DNA from: Cladocopium goreaui
Lineage: Eukaryota; Sar; Dinophyceae; Suessiales; Symbiodiniaceae
Length of the DNA stretch: 64,000 bases
NCBI GenBank assembly: GCA_947184155.2
Contig: CAMXCT020001446.1
Location: 951,001-1,015,000, forward strand
Reading direction: 5' to 3'
The stretch's first letter is position 1; each line of letters starts with the position of its first letter. The position numbers and the translations under genes were made by a program. Shown here in pieces: positions 38,945 through 49,259 of this stretch. The notes under the pieces were generated by a model. It made no database searches. It was not told the DNA's origin and worked only from the letters and a program-made list of their open reading frames with translations.

Positions 38945-38960
38945 GGGTAAATTATAACGA
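38945..38960. repeat. 16-bp target site duplication of the LINE, left copy
   Basis: GGGTAAATTATAACGA is found here and again at 49387-49402. It is the first 16 bases of the GGGTAAATT MITE, so the LINE inserted inside an existing MITE whose remainder continues after the right copy. Confidence 0.9.
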
Positions 38961-39026
38961 AGGTTCTTGCTCGAGCCTTCCCGGGGCGACCTTGTTGGAC
39001 CTACGGTCAGGTTCACTAATCGGGCA

Positions 39027-42000
39027 ATGGCATCGGATGTGCTGACAGATTTCCTGGTTCCCTTCTTGGTTCATTCAGATACCTTGGGATCCATTGGGAG
39101 CTTGGCATTTCCACGAAGAGCAAATCTACTAGTCCAGGTCACTGAGAGACATTTCCATGAGGATGAAATTGCCTTGAAGATTCAACGGAAAGTACCAGAG
39201 GGATGGGGAATTGAACAGTTTTTTCATGATCACATGGACATGCCAAAGGACGTATGGCTTCCTGAGACGGAGTGGCTCATTTGGGACGCACAGGTCAGTT
39301 TACCACCTCTTCACCAGACATGCTGGATTCTTGGGGTCTTTGATCAGGATTTCTTCCGGGGAAACTTGGAGCATGCCTTTGTAGCTGATGATAAAACCAG
39401 TGTCATTCCATTGCATGAGCATGTTGGATCACACACCTCCATACGCCTTTTGGAACTCTATGCTGGGGTATTTGGGGGCTGGAAGTCTGCCCTCTCACTC
39501 ATGCGACATTTTGGTATCACGACACAGGTGGTTGCAATAGAGGCCAATCTGGAAGCTTCTGTTGCCTATGCACTTTCACATCATGCCACATGGGTAGGAC
39601 CACAAACACCTGTGGAACCAAACCTTTTTGTCAGCTCGAAAGACGACTGGATTTTGCAGAAGGATGTGCATGACCCGGCAATCAAATCGGCTATTGGTCA
39701 GTGGGCCCCTAACATGATCACCATTTCTGCACCTTGCCCACCATGGTCTTCAGCAGCCTATTCAGCAGGGATTTCAGATCGACAAGGCCAACTTTTTTTC
39801 CAATCAATTCTTGAATGTAGGTGGTATCGCTCTCCTTGCATCCTGATGGAACAAGTTGCCAATTTTGCCACTCACCCACATAGCCAATTCATCCGAAAAG
39901 AACTGCATTTCATTGGTTACAGGTTGGTATGGCAAAGAACTCTGAACCTCTTGGACCAATCCAAGACAGCACGCAACAGATGGCTGGCCCTTGCAGTCAG
40001 AATCCATACTGAGATGCCTATCCAGCCATGTCAGAGTTGGCCCATTGCCACCCCTGACACCAAGCATCCGATTGACATGCACTTGCCACAGTCCTACAAA
40101 AGGGCATTGCATCCGACCCCTGAAGCCCTGGCAACCGCCAGTGACCCCCAAATGTACAAAGCAGGCAGGCAGACAGGCATGACCAAGGCTCAGGTTCTTG
40201 CAGCTCGGACCATCACCACTGATGGATGCTTTCCTACGGTCATGGCCATGCATGGTTCACAGCATCTTCTTGATTTGAACTTACTCAGAAACAATGGATT
40301 TCTTGTTTTTTTCATTCATGATGATGAGATGCCAAGTAAATGTAGGTACTTGCATCCTGCTGAATGTGCTCTGCTCCATGGAGTAGTTGGACGATGCTTT
40401 CATGACCCTGATCTTGCCACTGCATGGCGACACCAAGGTAATTGTATAGCAGTGCAGCACGCCTTGGTGCCTATTGTAGCAGCCATCAACCGCCTCCTGA
40501 ACATGCAATTGACCACACAAGAGGTTTTCCAACACTTTCACGAAATCAAACTGAAGCCAAGCGATTGCCATGTTGTCAAATTTGCTCATGGGTACATGCT
40601 TTGCCATAAGAATACTTTGTTCACCACCACTTTCCAGACAAACGCAGATCTTTGGGAACGACACATCAAGGGTGAAATTGCAATGAAGTTTTGGTCCCCT
40701 TTGAAGGGAATGCTTGCTACCTTTCCAAAGTTTGCACATCAAGAAGATTTCATGGGACCCACATCCCCAATCTCGGTGGCATCATCACAGGAAACTTGGG
40801 TTGATACGTTGCCATTTCAGCCGGTCCTGCAAGCCTGTATCAAGTTTGACACGCATGTTGAAACCATTTGGTGTGCAGCAGATCATCAATCCAGCACTTT
40901 GGAAGCCATTTGGGACCACGCCATGTCACCCACTTTCCATACGGAAGGGTCATCATTTGCTTTCACCATGCAGCCTAGCTCGGTAGGGAAAGTCACGCGT
41001 GAAGAAGATGCAATTGTCGTTTTGATGGATGGTGAACTCACACTCATGAAAAGCGATTCGCGCAAGTCGATGTTAGGACAGCAGCACATTTCATCGCTTG
41101 CCACCATGCTTTTTGATCAATTTGGTCCTGTGGCTACCGGCCAGACACCAGATGATGATTTGCTGATCATGCCCCAAGAACTGATGACCGGTCCACTGCA
41201 GTATCCTATTGTCCTTGTAGCAGCCACATTTGCACAGGTGAAGGTAACTTGGCATTGGAGTCCTCACAACAACGTTTTGTCAGCCTACTTTGAGGGTCCA
41301 GACCTGCAAGTAGAAACTCTTGCCAATGAGTGGAAGACCGCCATTGATGCCACATCCCTTGCGACCTTAGGACGTCAGGCATTTTGGTACTCAGCCAAGA
41401 AAATCTTGAGATGGGAACCAGCCAGATCTGCAGGTGTCTGTCCCCCAAGACAGTTTCGATTGGCATTGGCGGTGCGCATGACACGCAAGTTGCTGAATGG
41501 TTGTGGGCAGGGACAAACTGACCTGTCTCCCTCCATATTGCTAAAGTGGTGGGGACGACCCTTGTGGACAGGGATGTTGCCCAATGATCACACACTTGCA
41601 CCAGTTTTCATGATCCTGCAACATGCGCTGACACCAGTTTCAGGGGAAATCCCACACAGGCTTATGTCACGGGGTCAAAGGCTGCAACCTGACTTTGCCA
41701 TTCGTCAGCTTGAAGTGAGCCAACATCGCCAACAGATCCTCATCCATGCCGTTTTGGCCCTACGTGGAGGAGGACAAGGATCCAAAACACAGCAAAAAGC
41801 CATACAGCAAAGTGCACTTGCTTCTGCATTGCTGGAGCAAGGCCATGACTTAGCTTGGACAACACGTGCAGTGGATTCCGTTGTCGAGAAGACTAGTCTT
41901 CAGAAACTCCAGACAATCACCTCCCTGCCAATGGGAAATCAGCGAGTTCAGGCCATCTATCAGCTCTGCAAAGACAATGGAGTCAAGATCCAGGATGTCC

Positions 42001-43601
42001 CAAAGCCCGCCACTGGGAAACAGTTCCCAAGTGCACCATGGAATCAAAACAAAAGACGCAAAGAACAAGGAAATGCAATTGATCCAACCGAGTTTCAGAT
42101 TCTGTCAGGCTTCTTTATGAACGAGGATGGCACCAATGTGCAGCAGCTTGCTAGCATTTTGCCACAGGCTACTGGTATTTGCCTTCAAACCCCAGCCCAA
42201 GCTGAAGCATGGATCTCCGAAGCCCAGACCATCTCATGTGATGAGTTGGGACTGCTGGTGTTAGGTACATTGCCAGTGACTACGACCCTACAGACCAAAC
42301 CTGTCACTTTCCCATGCCTCAATGCAGCCAAACAAAAGGTACTGTTGCATGGCCAATTGGTCCAGCTGGGAAACAAGCGCATCACATGCAAAAAAGATGA
42401 TCTCCACAGTATCACTGAACAGCCATGTCAGCTTGTCGCATTGACGATGTACAAATCTGATTTCAATGACACAGACTGGGCCATGATCACTGGCAACCCC
42501 ATTGCGCATGCCAAGAAAGTTTTCACGGCCGAGGGCGTGGATCAGGCAATTCATGCATATTGGGGCAAATCATTGCGTTGCAACAGGCTTCCTGCTAGCC
42601 CAGCTCAGGCGACATCGGTCCAATTGCACTGCACAGTTGAGGAACCTAGATTGCCCAAGCTGTTGTCGCGCAGTGGATTCAACAAAGTCTTTGCCACACC
42701 CAAGACACAAGGGGGCCAAATTGCAACCCAATACAAGGTCATTTGGTATCCCGGTGATGTCACAAAGCTTACAACTGCCTCCACCAAAACCATTGGATGC
42801 CTTGGCCTGGTCAAAGGTAAACAGGACAAGGGCTATGGATTGAGGTTCATGGATGACAAATTTGAAGAAGCCTGGCAGGTCCTTCATCCAGGTGTGCCGA
42901 CTCCGACGTTGCAGCCAGGCGACAAGCTCTTCAAAATCCAGGGACTTCCGTTTGGGTGCACACACCAGATGATGATGGATTGGTCAGATCACTTGAAATG
43001 GAAGCTCACTCCTGTCAGGGCACTGGGGCCACAGACATGGTTAGCTAGATCACCAGATCATCCGCCAGAAGGCATTGTCCTTTTCAATTCACAGCCACTG
43101 CTCATCCGATACTTGCCACCCAAGGAACAGAGACCCAACCAAGTCTTGTTGGGGCCCAGAACCAAGCCTGCTCCACCTGAGACCAAGGCTCCATGGGGGC
43201 CAATGAATGACCCTTGGGCCAACTACACACCCAACAGTGTGCCGGCATCAGCCTCACAGACTCTCCGAAGTGTGGATGGCCCCACTGAAAAGCGCTTGGC
43301 TTCCCAAGATGACAGAATCAATGCACTGGCTGACAGCCTCAAAAAACTTGAGGTAGAACAGCAAGCCCATGCTCAACATGTCAGCAAACAATTCGAGGAC
43401 ATTGCCATGCGCGAACAGGACAGCCTAACGAAGATCCAGGCAACCATGCACAGCTTGCAGACCACCATGGAGCACAATTTGCAGCAGACCATGTCCCAGC
43501 ACACATGTAAGATAGATGCGCAGTTTGGTGAGTTGAAGCAGTTGTTCATGCAACGATCCAAAAGAAGGTCACCCGAGGCAGGAGATGATAGCATGGAGTG
43601 A
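39027..43601 (+). CDS. LINE ORF1: C5 cytosine methyltransferase domain plus coiled coil
   Basis: The first ATG is at 39027; the frame is open back to the element edge (38961). Counting from codon 38967, C5-methyltransferase motifs appear in canonical order. Motif I is LLELYAGVFGG (161-171); motif II is the AIEAN acid; motif IV is PCPPWS with catalytic C257; motif VI is MEQV with E295 (ENV in most enzymes). Motif VIII is RNRWLALAVR (337-346); motifs IX/X are HPAECALLHG and QGNCIAVQHAL (463-500, G491-N492). A target-recognition-sized segment lies between VIII and IX. The rest (about 512-1430) is not recognised apart from an ALRGGG motif. The end (about 1435-1525) is a coiled coil, as in many LINE ORF1 RNA-binding proteins. 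Predicted activity: methylation of cytosine in DNA, perhaps of the element's own copies. Confidence 0.85.
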   Translation: MASDVLTDFLVPFLVHSDTLGSIGSLAFPRRANLLVQVTERHFHEDEIALKIQRKVPEGWGIEQFFHDHMDMPKDVWLPETEWLIWDAQVSLPPLHQTCWILGVFDQDFFRGNLEHAFVADDKTSVIPLHEHVGSHTSIRLLELYAGVFGGWKSALSLMRHFGITTQVVAIEANLEASVAYALSHHATWVGPQTPVEPNLFVSSKDDWILQKDVHDPAIKSAIGQWAPNMITISAPCPPWSSAAYSAGISDRQGQLFFQSILECRWYRSPCILMEQVANFATHPHSQFIRKELHFIGYRLVWQRTLNLLDQSKTARNRWLALAVRIHTEMPIQPCQSWPIATPDTKHPIDMHLPQSYKRALHPTPEALATASDPQMYKAGRQTGMTKAQVLAARTITTDGCFPTVMAMHGSQHLLDLNLLRNNGFLVFFIHDDEMPSKCRYLHPAECALLHGVVGRCFHDPDLATAWRHQGNCIAVQHALVPIVAAINRLLNMQLTTQEVFQHFHEIKLKPSDCHVVKFAHGYMLCHKNTLFTTTFQTNADLWERHIKGEIAMKFWSPLKGMLATFPKFAHQEDFMGPTSPISVASSQETWVDTLPFQPVLQACIKFDTHVETIWCAADHQSSTLEAIWDHAMSPTFHTEGSSFAFTMQPSSVGKVTREEDAIVVLMDGELTLMKSDSRKSMLGQQHISSLATMLFDQFGPVATGQTPDDDLLIMPQELMTGPLQYPIVLVAATFAQVKVTWHWSPHNNVLSAYFEGPDLQVETLANEWKTAIDATSLATLGRQAFWYSAKKILRWEPARSAGVCPPRQFRLALAVRMTRKLLNGCGQGQTDLSPSILLKWWGRPLWTGMLPNDHTLAPVFMILQHALTPVSGEIPHRLMSRGQRLQPDFAIRQLEVSQHRQQILIHAVLALRGGGQGSKTQQKAIQQSALASALLEQGHDLAWTTRAVDSVVEKTSLQKLQTITSLPMGNQRVQAIYQLCKDNGVKIQDVPKPATGKQFPSAPWNQNKRRKEQGNAIDPTEFQILSGFFMNEDGTNVQQLASILPQATGICLQTPAQAEAWISEAQTISCDELGLLVLGTLPVTTTLQTKPVTFPCLNAAKQKVLLHGQLVQLGNKRITCKKDDLHSITEQPCQLVALTMYKSDFNDTDWAMITGNPIAHAKKVFTAEGVDQAIHAYWGKSLRCNRLPASPAQATSVQLHCTVEEPRLPKLLSRSGFNKVFATPKTQGGQIATQYKVIWYPGDVTKLTTASTKTIGCLGLVKGKQDKGYGLRFMDDKFEEAWQVLHPGVPTPTLQPGDKLFKIQGLPFGCTHQMMMDWSDHLKWKLTPVRALGPQTWLARSPDHPPEGIVLFNSQPLLIRYLPPKEQRPNQVLLGPRTKPAPPETKAPWGPMNDPWANYTPNSVPASASQTLRSVDGPTEKRLASQDDRINALADSLKKLEVEQQAHAQHVSKQFEDIAMREQDSLTKIQATMHSLQTTMEHNLQQTMSQHTCKIDAQFGELKQLFMQRSKRRSPEAGDDSME

Positions 43602-43619
43602 CTCCCTGTCACACCACAC

Positions 43620-46600
43620 ATGCAAGATCCGTTTATTGTACAGATAATTCAGCTTTTTGCTAACCATTCACCTTTTGCTGGATATATCATTTTAGCTTGG
43701 CTATATCTGATGGAACAGTGGATAACTTGTGATGCCATGCGAAGTCACCGTCACACAGCACCATTGCCATTTAGATTTTTTGTCGCAACCCTACTGGGGG
43801 CTAACCTCCTGTTTGACAAGGGGAATTGGAGACTCGGATCGTCAATTCATTGTCTAGGTTTGCAGCCAGCCATTCCTGTTTGCCTCCTTGGAGTTTTGAT
43901 GCGTTTCCATGGAGCCAGGGTCCAAACCCTTATTAATTTGCCCAGGTTGAAGCATATCCATTGCCAACCTGCACTAGCATGCCATGCTGCAGGGATGATG
44001 TCTCACTATGCCATTTTGGCACCAGCTTGGAGATCACACTTATCTGCCACTAGGGTGGGAGAAGCCACGAACCCAGGACCCCCAGATACATCACTTCAAT
44101 GTGCAATCACTAATCCGACTTCCATTGTTTCTAAAGCCAGTGTCTACCGTGACCTAGCCCGTAAGTTTGGTATCCAACTTTTTGCCGCATCTGAAACTTC
44201 CGCCACAGCCACAGCTCAAGCAAGCTTCAGCCGCCAGATTCGGAGGCTTTGCCCACGTTTGCTTTGGTCACAGCCGGTTCCAGACCACAGGGTGAAAACA
44301 GATGGCACCCCATCCATGCGGGGCAAAGCATCAGGCGTAGCCCTCCTCACACAGCAGAAAGCCAGACAGGCACAGGGCACTTTGCCGCATTCTTGGATTG
44401 CCACGTCACGTTTGCTCCACACGGTAGTTAGTGTAGGCAGTATCCACATTCAGATGATGATTGTATATGCCTTGCCAAGTTCCCACTCAGGGTCTAATCA
44501 GTTTAATAATGACCTCCTTGAACAGGCCATGCGGGCAATCGACCAGTTGCCAATCCCAGCCATTGTCCTAGGAGACTTCAACGGAAACCCAGAGCAATGG
44601 GAACAAGGCCACTTGCTGCGCGAAAGGGGCTTCACAGATCTCAAACACCACCATGCGAGACTCCAGGGAGGTCCCATGCCGCCAACTTGCCGTGATGTGA
44701 CACATCCAGACAATGCATATTTTTGCCCCAAAACTGCATCCTGGCTCACCCAAATACATGTAGTTGATGACCACTACTTCGACACCCATAAGGTAGTAAC
44801 GTTTAAACTTGCCATACCATCCCTAGACTGCCACACACTCAGTTATCCAATGCCACAGACATTCCTGGACTTACCTTTGGACCCAGATATCTTTGAGCAG
44901 GTCTATGGAACTTACCGGCAGGAACACTTGGTAGGTGGCCTTGAGGGGTGGGGCCAACAGCTTGAACATGTTATTGACGAAACCCACAGACTGACTCAAT
45001 GTAAGTTGCGGGGATGCCAATATTCTGAAACTACTGCCTTACACAAAAAATACCGGGGCCGATGCCAGCCCAGAAAATTGACCAAAAAACCAGTCCAAAC
45101 TTTTACTAAACCGGGTAGACCAGGGGATTATAACCCAGAAATGGAAGTCCACACGTTTGCCACTCGTGCCAAAGTCAGGCAGGTCAGACGACTTAAAAGC
45201 CTCATGAATGCACTTGCCATGCGCACGTGGACATCAGCTCAACGAAAGCAGGCAACCAATGAATGGATCAAAATCCTCAGATGTAAGGCCTTCCAGGGAA
45301 ATTTCATTCTTTGGGCACAACAGTACCCTGAAATTCCGGGCGTTCCATTTTCTTTGCCATCCTTTGACATTGTGCAAACCCTGTATCAACTCACCAAATT
45401 CGAAACAGATCAAGCACTTTGGTTTGACAGGAAAGTTTGGTTGGATAAAATCCAATACCGGCAGCACCTCGACAGGACTTTCGGGGGTCACGCAAGGGCT
45501 TTTGCAGAGCTCAGGAATAGTGACCAAGGCTCCACTCACGAGCTGCACCAAACGGTTCAGGATGATGCCATACTTGTTGAAACAGATGCTGGAGTTTTGC
45601 AAGCCTTTTTGGATAAGCCAGCCCAGTTTACCACCATTGACCCGGTGTACATAGACACAGTTCGCTGCCGATGCATAGCCATAGCTGACCACTACATTGA
45701 GATTATTGCATCCCAGCCACTTGCTATCACCGATTGCCCGGTGCAGGTTAGCCAAAAGCAGATCTTGCAACATCCGAATGCCATTGCAGCCGAACTTCAG
45801 AATTTCTGGAACAAATATTGGAACCTCACAGAACAGCAGCTTATCATGTCGCCTGACCTTGAATCCATAATTGACCAGCTACCACCCCTTGTAGCCCCTG
45901 ACTCATTTGACTTTTCTGATAAAGCCACTTGGCATTTAGTCCTTAAGGGTCTCAAAGCACGTAGTGCAAGGGGTTCAGATGGGATTTCTGCTGCTGAACT
46001 TCGCCAGGTACCGGCTGCAGCGATTGATGATTTAGCAGACGTACTGCTCAGTTACCACAATGGTTTTCCAGCGTGGCTCATGATTGCCCGCACTACACCA
46101 GTGCCAAAGCAGACGGGAGCCGATGGCCCAGGTGACTTTAGACCAATCACCACCCTGGCTCAAACATATCGATTGTGGTCACAGGTCATCAGTAGAACCA
46201 TCCTGCAGGCATTTTCACGGGTAATGCCAGACACCATCACAGGATTTCTCCCAGGCAGGGGCCCCCTTGATGCCGCCTATGGCCAGCAATTTCTCATTGA
46301 GAGGGTTCACTCCAAGGGCGACGTCCTCTCCGGAGTCAGTCTTGACCTCGAAAAATGCTTTAATACCAGCTTTAGATCTGCTGCTGCCGTAGCATTAATT
46401 AAGATAGGTATTCCCCCCCGCATAGTCCACCAATGGCATGGATCACTATCTGGGTTAACTCGGACCTGGTGTATTAATCAAAGTTATTCCACCCTTGTTG
46501 CCACTAACAATGGATGCCCTGAAGGTGATCCCTTCAGTGTTGTAGCTATGTTGAGTGTGGGATACACATGGCAGCACACCGTTGCAGTTGCCACACCTGC

Positions 46601-48260
46601 CACCAAATGCAGTGCCTACGCCGACAATTGGTCATGGTCAACATCCAAGGTCAAGACGCATCCGGCCATCCTGAAAGCCACATGTCTTGTCACCAATATC
46701 TTCGGCATGTCGGTTGATTGGCATAAAACTTGGGCGTGGGTAACCCATAAATCTAGCCTAACTTCCCTCAAAAATGCGTTGCTGCAGTTTTTGGACCCTG
46801 ACCAGATTCATGAGCTTTGCACCAACATGGATTTAGGTTGCCAGATGCAGTATCGAGGCCCCCCTAAAATTGGCAAACTCAAGAAAAGAATTGAAGAAGC
46901 CCAACGCAGACTAAAAAGGATACAGACACTGCACTTGCCTTTTGATGTCAAACAACTTCTAGTCACAAACGGTGTTTATTCCGTTGCCATGTATGGTTTT
47001 GAATTGACACCCATGGGCATACAGAAGTGCCAAGCCCTTCGCACAAATGCAGCCAATGCCATCCTTGGCGAATCTGCATCGCGCAATTCTGCAGTCGCAA
47101 TGCATTGCATGCCTAAAACGCTGGACCCTGAGGTTTACCTGATTTTTCGTGCCCTCAAAACAGCTAGGAGATTCTTGCACCGCGCTCCTGCCGGGGTGCG
47201 GGATGACTTCCTCACCCTTGTGGCCCGACACACAGGCAGATTTCAGGATTGTAAGGGGCCAGCCGGCACCTTAAAGTATTATCTTACGCGGTTGGGCTGG
47301 CAGATGTCCCGACATGCGATGATACAGGTATCACACTTCATTCAGATCAATCTGCTGACAGCCTCTCCTGCGGTCTTGCTGGACTGGACTGTTAAGGAGT
47401 GGCAATCAACTTTGCTTCAACTGCATAGTGATCGGCAGGGCTGGAAATGCCTACCACCCATCAGCCGACGTGACACGATTCAGGTGATAGCACAGTTTCA
47501 GCCGCATCAGCAGAAGCAGATCCTTAATGAAATTGCCGGCGCATTCCAAACCCATTGCCAGCAATCAGTATGGAACAGCGAGGTCACTGAGGAATGCAAT
47601 CTCTGTGGCCAGATTGACACCAGGTACCACAGAGTTTTCACTTGTGCTGCCACTCAGCAAGTCCGAGATGAGTTTGCTAGCACCATGACTGCACTACTAG
47701 ATATAGGTACAGAATGGCACGAGTTACCAGTCATTTTTGAGCATGAGGCTGATGACATGCATCGCACAATCCATGCAACATGGCCTGAACCGGACATACC
47801 TTTTCATATGTTCCAGCAGTTGCAGCTCATTGACCACCAGCCCCATGAGCTGTCTTTCTACACAGATGGATCATGTTTGCATCCCACACTGCCCACATGT
47901 CGTTATTCAGGTTTTGCGATCGTGATTGACTTGGCAGCCACAGATGCGCAGAGACTTGAACAGGTTTCCAGGGCCATGACTGGCCATAAAGTGCATACTC
48001 TAGCCCCACTGGTGTCTACCCGCACACCAGGTGCCCAAAATATATATATATATATAGAGCTGAACTTTTTGCCATCACCTATATTGTTGAGCGATTCCAA
48101 CACACGTGCATTCATACTGACTCACAAGCGGCACTGGATACTATTGCTCATATTTTGCACACTGCAAGCGTCGCCACACTGGAGCACCTTCCGGAATTTG
48201 ATTTGGTACAAAGACTTTGGACTGCCTTGCAGACTGGACGTCGCCGATTCAACAAGGTGA
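43620..48260 (+). CDS. LINE ORF2: endonuclease, reverse transcriptase, zinc knuckle, start of RNase H
   Basis: ATG 43620 lies 18 nt after the ORF1 stop. Residues 1-145 are partly hydrophobic and end RVGEATNPGP, a 2A-like NPGP motif. An APE-type endonuclease follows (about 160-400; SET at 191-193, GDFN at 318-321, DTHK at 388-391). Reverse transcriptase is at about 775-1060: GVSLDLEKCFN with D909, GCPEGDPFS, and YADN at 1000-1003 where YADD is usual. A C-x2-C-x7-H-x4-C knuckle is coded near 47598-47648. RNase H begins at FYTDGS (near 47857). A (TA)n tract at 48039-48055 then shifts the frame, and the final ~70 residues to the stop at 48260 are out of frame. Confidence 0.9.
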   Translation: MQDPFIVQIIQLFANHSPFAGYIILAWLYLMEQWITCDAMRSHRHTAPLPFRFFVATLLGANLLFDKGNWRLGSSIHCLGLQPAIPVCLLGVLMRFHGARVQTLINLPRLKHIHCQPALACHAAGMMSHYAILAPAWRSHLSATRVGEATNPGPPDTSLQCAITNPTSIVSKASVYRDLARKFGIQLFAASETSATATAQASFSRQIRRLCPRLLWSQPVPDHRVKTDGTPSMRGKASGVALLTQQKARQAQGTLPHSWIATSRLLHTVVSVGSIHIQMMIVYALPSSHSGSNQFNNDLLEQAMRAIDQLPIPAIVLGDFNGNPEQWEQGHLLRERGFTDLKHHHARLQGGPMPPTCRDVTHPDNAYFCPKTASWLTQIHVVDDHYFDTHKVVTFKLAIPSLDCHTLSYPMPQTFLDLPLDPDIFEQVYGTYRQEHLVGGLEGWGQQLEHVIDETHRLTQCKLRGCQYSETTALHKKYRGRCQPRKLTKKPVQTFTKPGRPGDYNPEMEVHTFATRAKVRQVRRLKSLMNALAMRTWTSAQRKQATNEWIKILRCKAFQGNFILWAQQYPEIPGVPFSLPSFDIVQTLYQLTKFETDQALWFDRKVWLDKIQYRQHLDRTFGGHARAFAELRNSDQGSTHELHQTVQDDAILVETDAGVLQAFLDKPAQFTTIDPVYIDTVRCRCIAIADHYIEIIASQPLAITDCPVQVSQKQILQHPNAIAAELQNFWNKYWNLTEQQLIMSPDLESIIDQLPPLVAPDSFDFSDKATWHLVLKGLKARSARGSDGISAAELRQVPAAAIDDLADVLLSYHNGFPAWLMIARTTPVPKQTGADGPGDFRPITTLAQTYRLWSQVISRTILQAFSRVMPDTITGFLPGRGPLDAAYGQQFLIERVHSKGDVLSGVSLDLEKCFNTSFRSAAAVALIKIGIPPRIVHQWHGSLSGLTRTWCINQSYSTLVATNNGCPEGDPFSVVAMLSVGYTWQHTVAVATPATKCSAYADNWSWSTSKVKTHPAILKATCLVTNIFGMSVDWHKTWAWVTHKSSLTSLKNALLQFLDPDQIHELCTNMDLGCQMQYRGPPKIGKLKKRIEEAQRRLKRIQTLHLPFDVKQLLVTNGVYSVAMYGFELTPMGIQKCQALRTNAANAILGESASRNSAVAMHCMPKTLDPEVYLIFRALKTARRFLHRAPAGVRDDFLTLVARHTGRFQDCKGPAGTLKYYLTRLGWQMSRHAMIQVSHFIQINLLTASPAVLLDWTVKEWQSTLLQLHSDRQGWKCLPPISRRDTIQVIAQFQPHQQKQILNEIAGAFQTHCQQSVWNSEVTEECNLCGQIDTRYHRVFTCAATQQVRDEFASTMTALLDIGTEWHELPVIFEHEADDMHRTIHATWPEPDIPFHMFQQLQLIDHQPHELSFYTDGSCLHPTLPTCRYSGFAIVIDLAATDAQRLEQVSRAMTGHKVHTLAPLVSTRTPGAQNIYIYIELNFLPSPILLSDSNTRAFILTHKRHWILLLIFCTLQASPHWSTFRNLIWYKDFGLPCRLDVADSTR
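48039..48055. repeat. (TA)n tract inside the RNase H region
   Basis: A run of TA dinucleotides lies between the first RNase H motif (FYTDGS) and the Glu-containing helix (AELFAI in the new frame). Its length breaks the frame. Confidence 0.9.
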
Positions 48261-49259
48261 CTGCTCATGCAGAGGCTGAGATTGGAATTGATCCCATAAC
48301 TCGGTATCATAGATTGGGGAACAAACTGGCCAATGATTGTGCCATCATTGCTACAAAAATGTTCTCCTTTTGCCACCGCTCTCTCTGCAGTCGCAATGGA
48401 ACGGAAATATGAGCATGCGTTGCTGTACCAATTGTTTCAATTTCATCTAGCTGCATTTGCTCACCGAGCTATTTTGCATGCCCAGGCCACGGACGAACAA
48501 CATGAAGCAGAGGATGCCACTCGACAGCGTCAAGACGTGAGGGCCATCTGCAGCAACTACAGTTTGACCCAGGTCTGGAAGATGCCCCCTGCGGGGCACT
48601 TGATGATACAGGCGTCAGCTTGGGGGCCAACACTTGCGAAGGACATGTTGACATGGATGCGGTCATTTCAATGGCCGGTACGGCCAAGCCAGCATGAGTT
48701 GCAATCTGCAGGGGTCACTTGGTATGAGTTGGTGATTTCCTTCATGCTCTTCACCGGGGTGTTTTTCCCTCTGAGATGTTCGGGGGACAATGGCACAGGA
48801 ATTCTGTTGGTAGCAAAATCAGATGCAGAAATTCAAGCACTTAACTTCAAATTTAGCGACTTCGCCAACACCTTCAGTATTTTCTACAAGCAAATTTGCG
48901 ATTTGATACAATACCCAGTTTGGCCGGTTGTTGAAAGAGGTTTGGTGCGTTCAATGTATTTGCAGGGCTCTTCTTGTTTTACCTCTGGATTTTTGTGGCG
49001 GCCAGTTTTTCCTTGCCAAGACAGGGTAGCGACCTTGTTCAAGGCATACCACCAGCGGCACAAAGGCCCAGCTTTCACTGAGGTACCAGCGCTGGGAATG
49101 ATACCAAACTTGACAAAAACTAAGGCAATACAGCGGGAGTTGACAGGATCCTGGGTGGAAAGGTCCAAGCGATTCAGTCAGGCGTCAAAGCAGATGCGAA
49201 TGTACAGAAAAAATCCAATGCCATCCTTGCAGTTTAACTCAGATGTCACTGATCAGTGA
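48058..49259 (+). pseudogene. Frame-shifted C-terminal part of LINE ORF2
   Basis: After the (TA)n tract the RNase H domain continues in another frame (AELFAI, TDSQAAL, then GNKLANDCA) up to about 48354. There an A5 run (CAAAAATG) returns the reading to the original ORF2 frame. The following frame, to TGA at 49259, is a ~290-residue C-terminal region with no domain I recognise (starts near LSAVAMERKYEHAL; includes VTWYELVISFMLFTGVFFPL). ORF2 is therefore either damaged by two compensating frame changes or affected by assembly error. Confidence 0.7.

Noticed and set aside
38945-38966. Spliced-leader relic at the LINE 5' end (TTCTTGCTCGAGCC)
   Set aside because: Does not match the leader 3' end beyond scattered bases.
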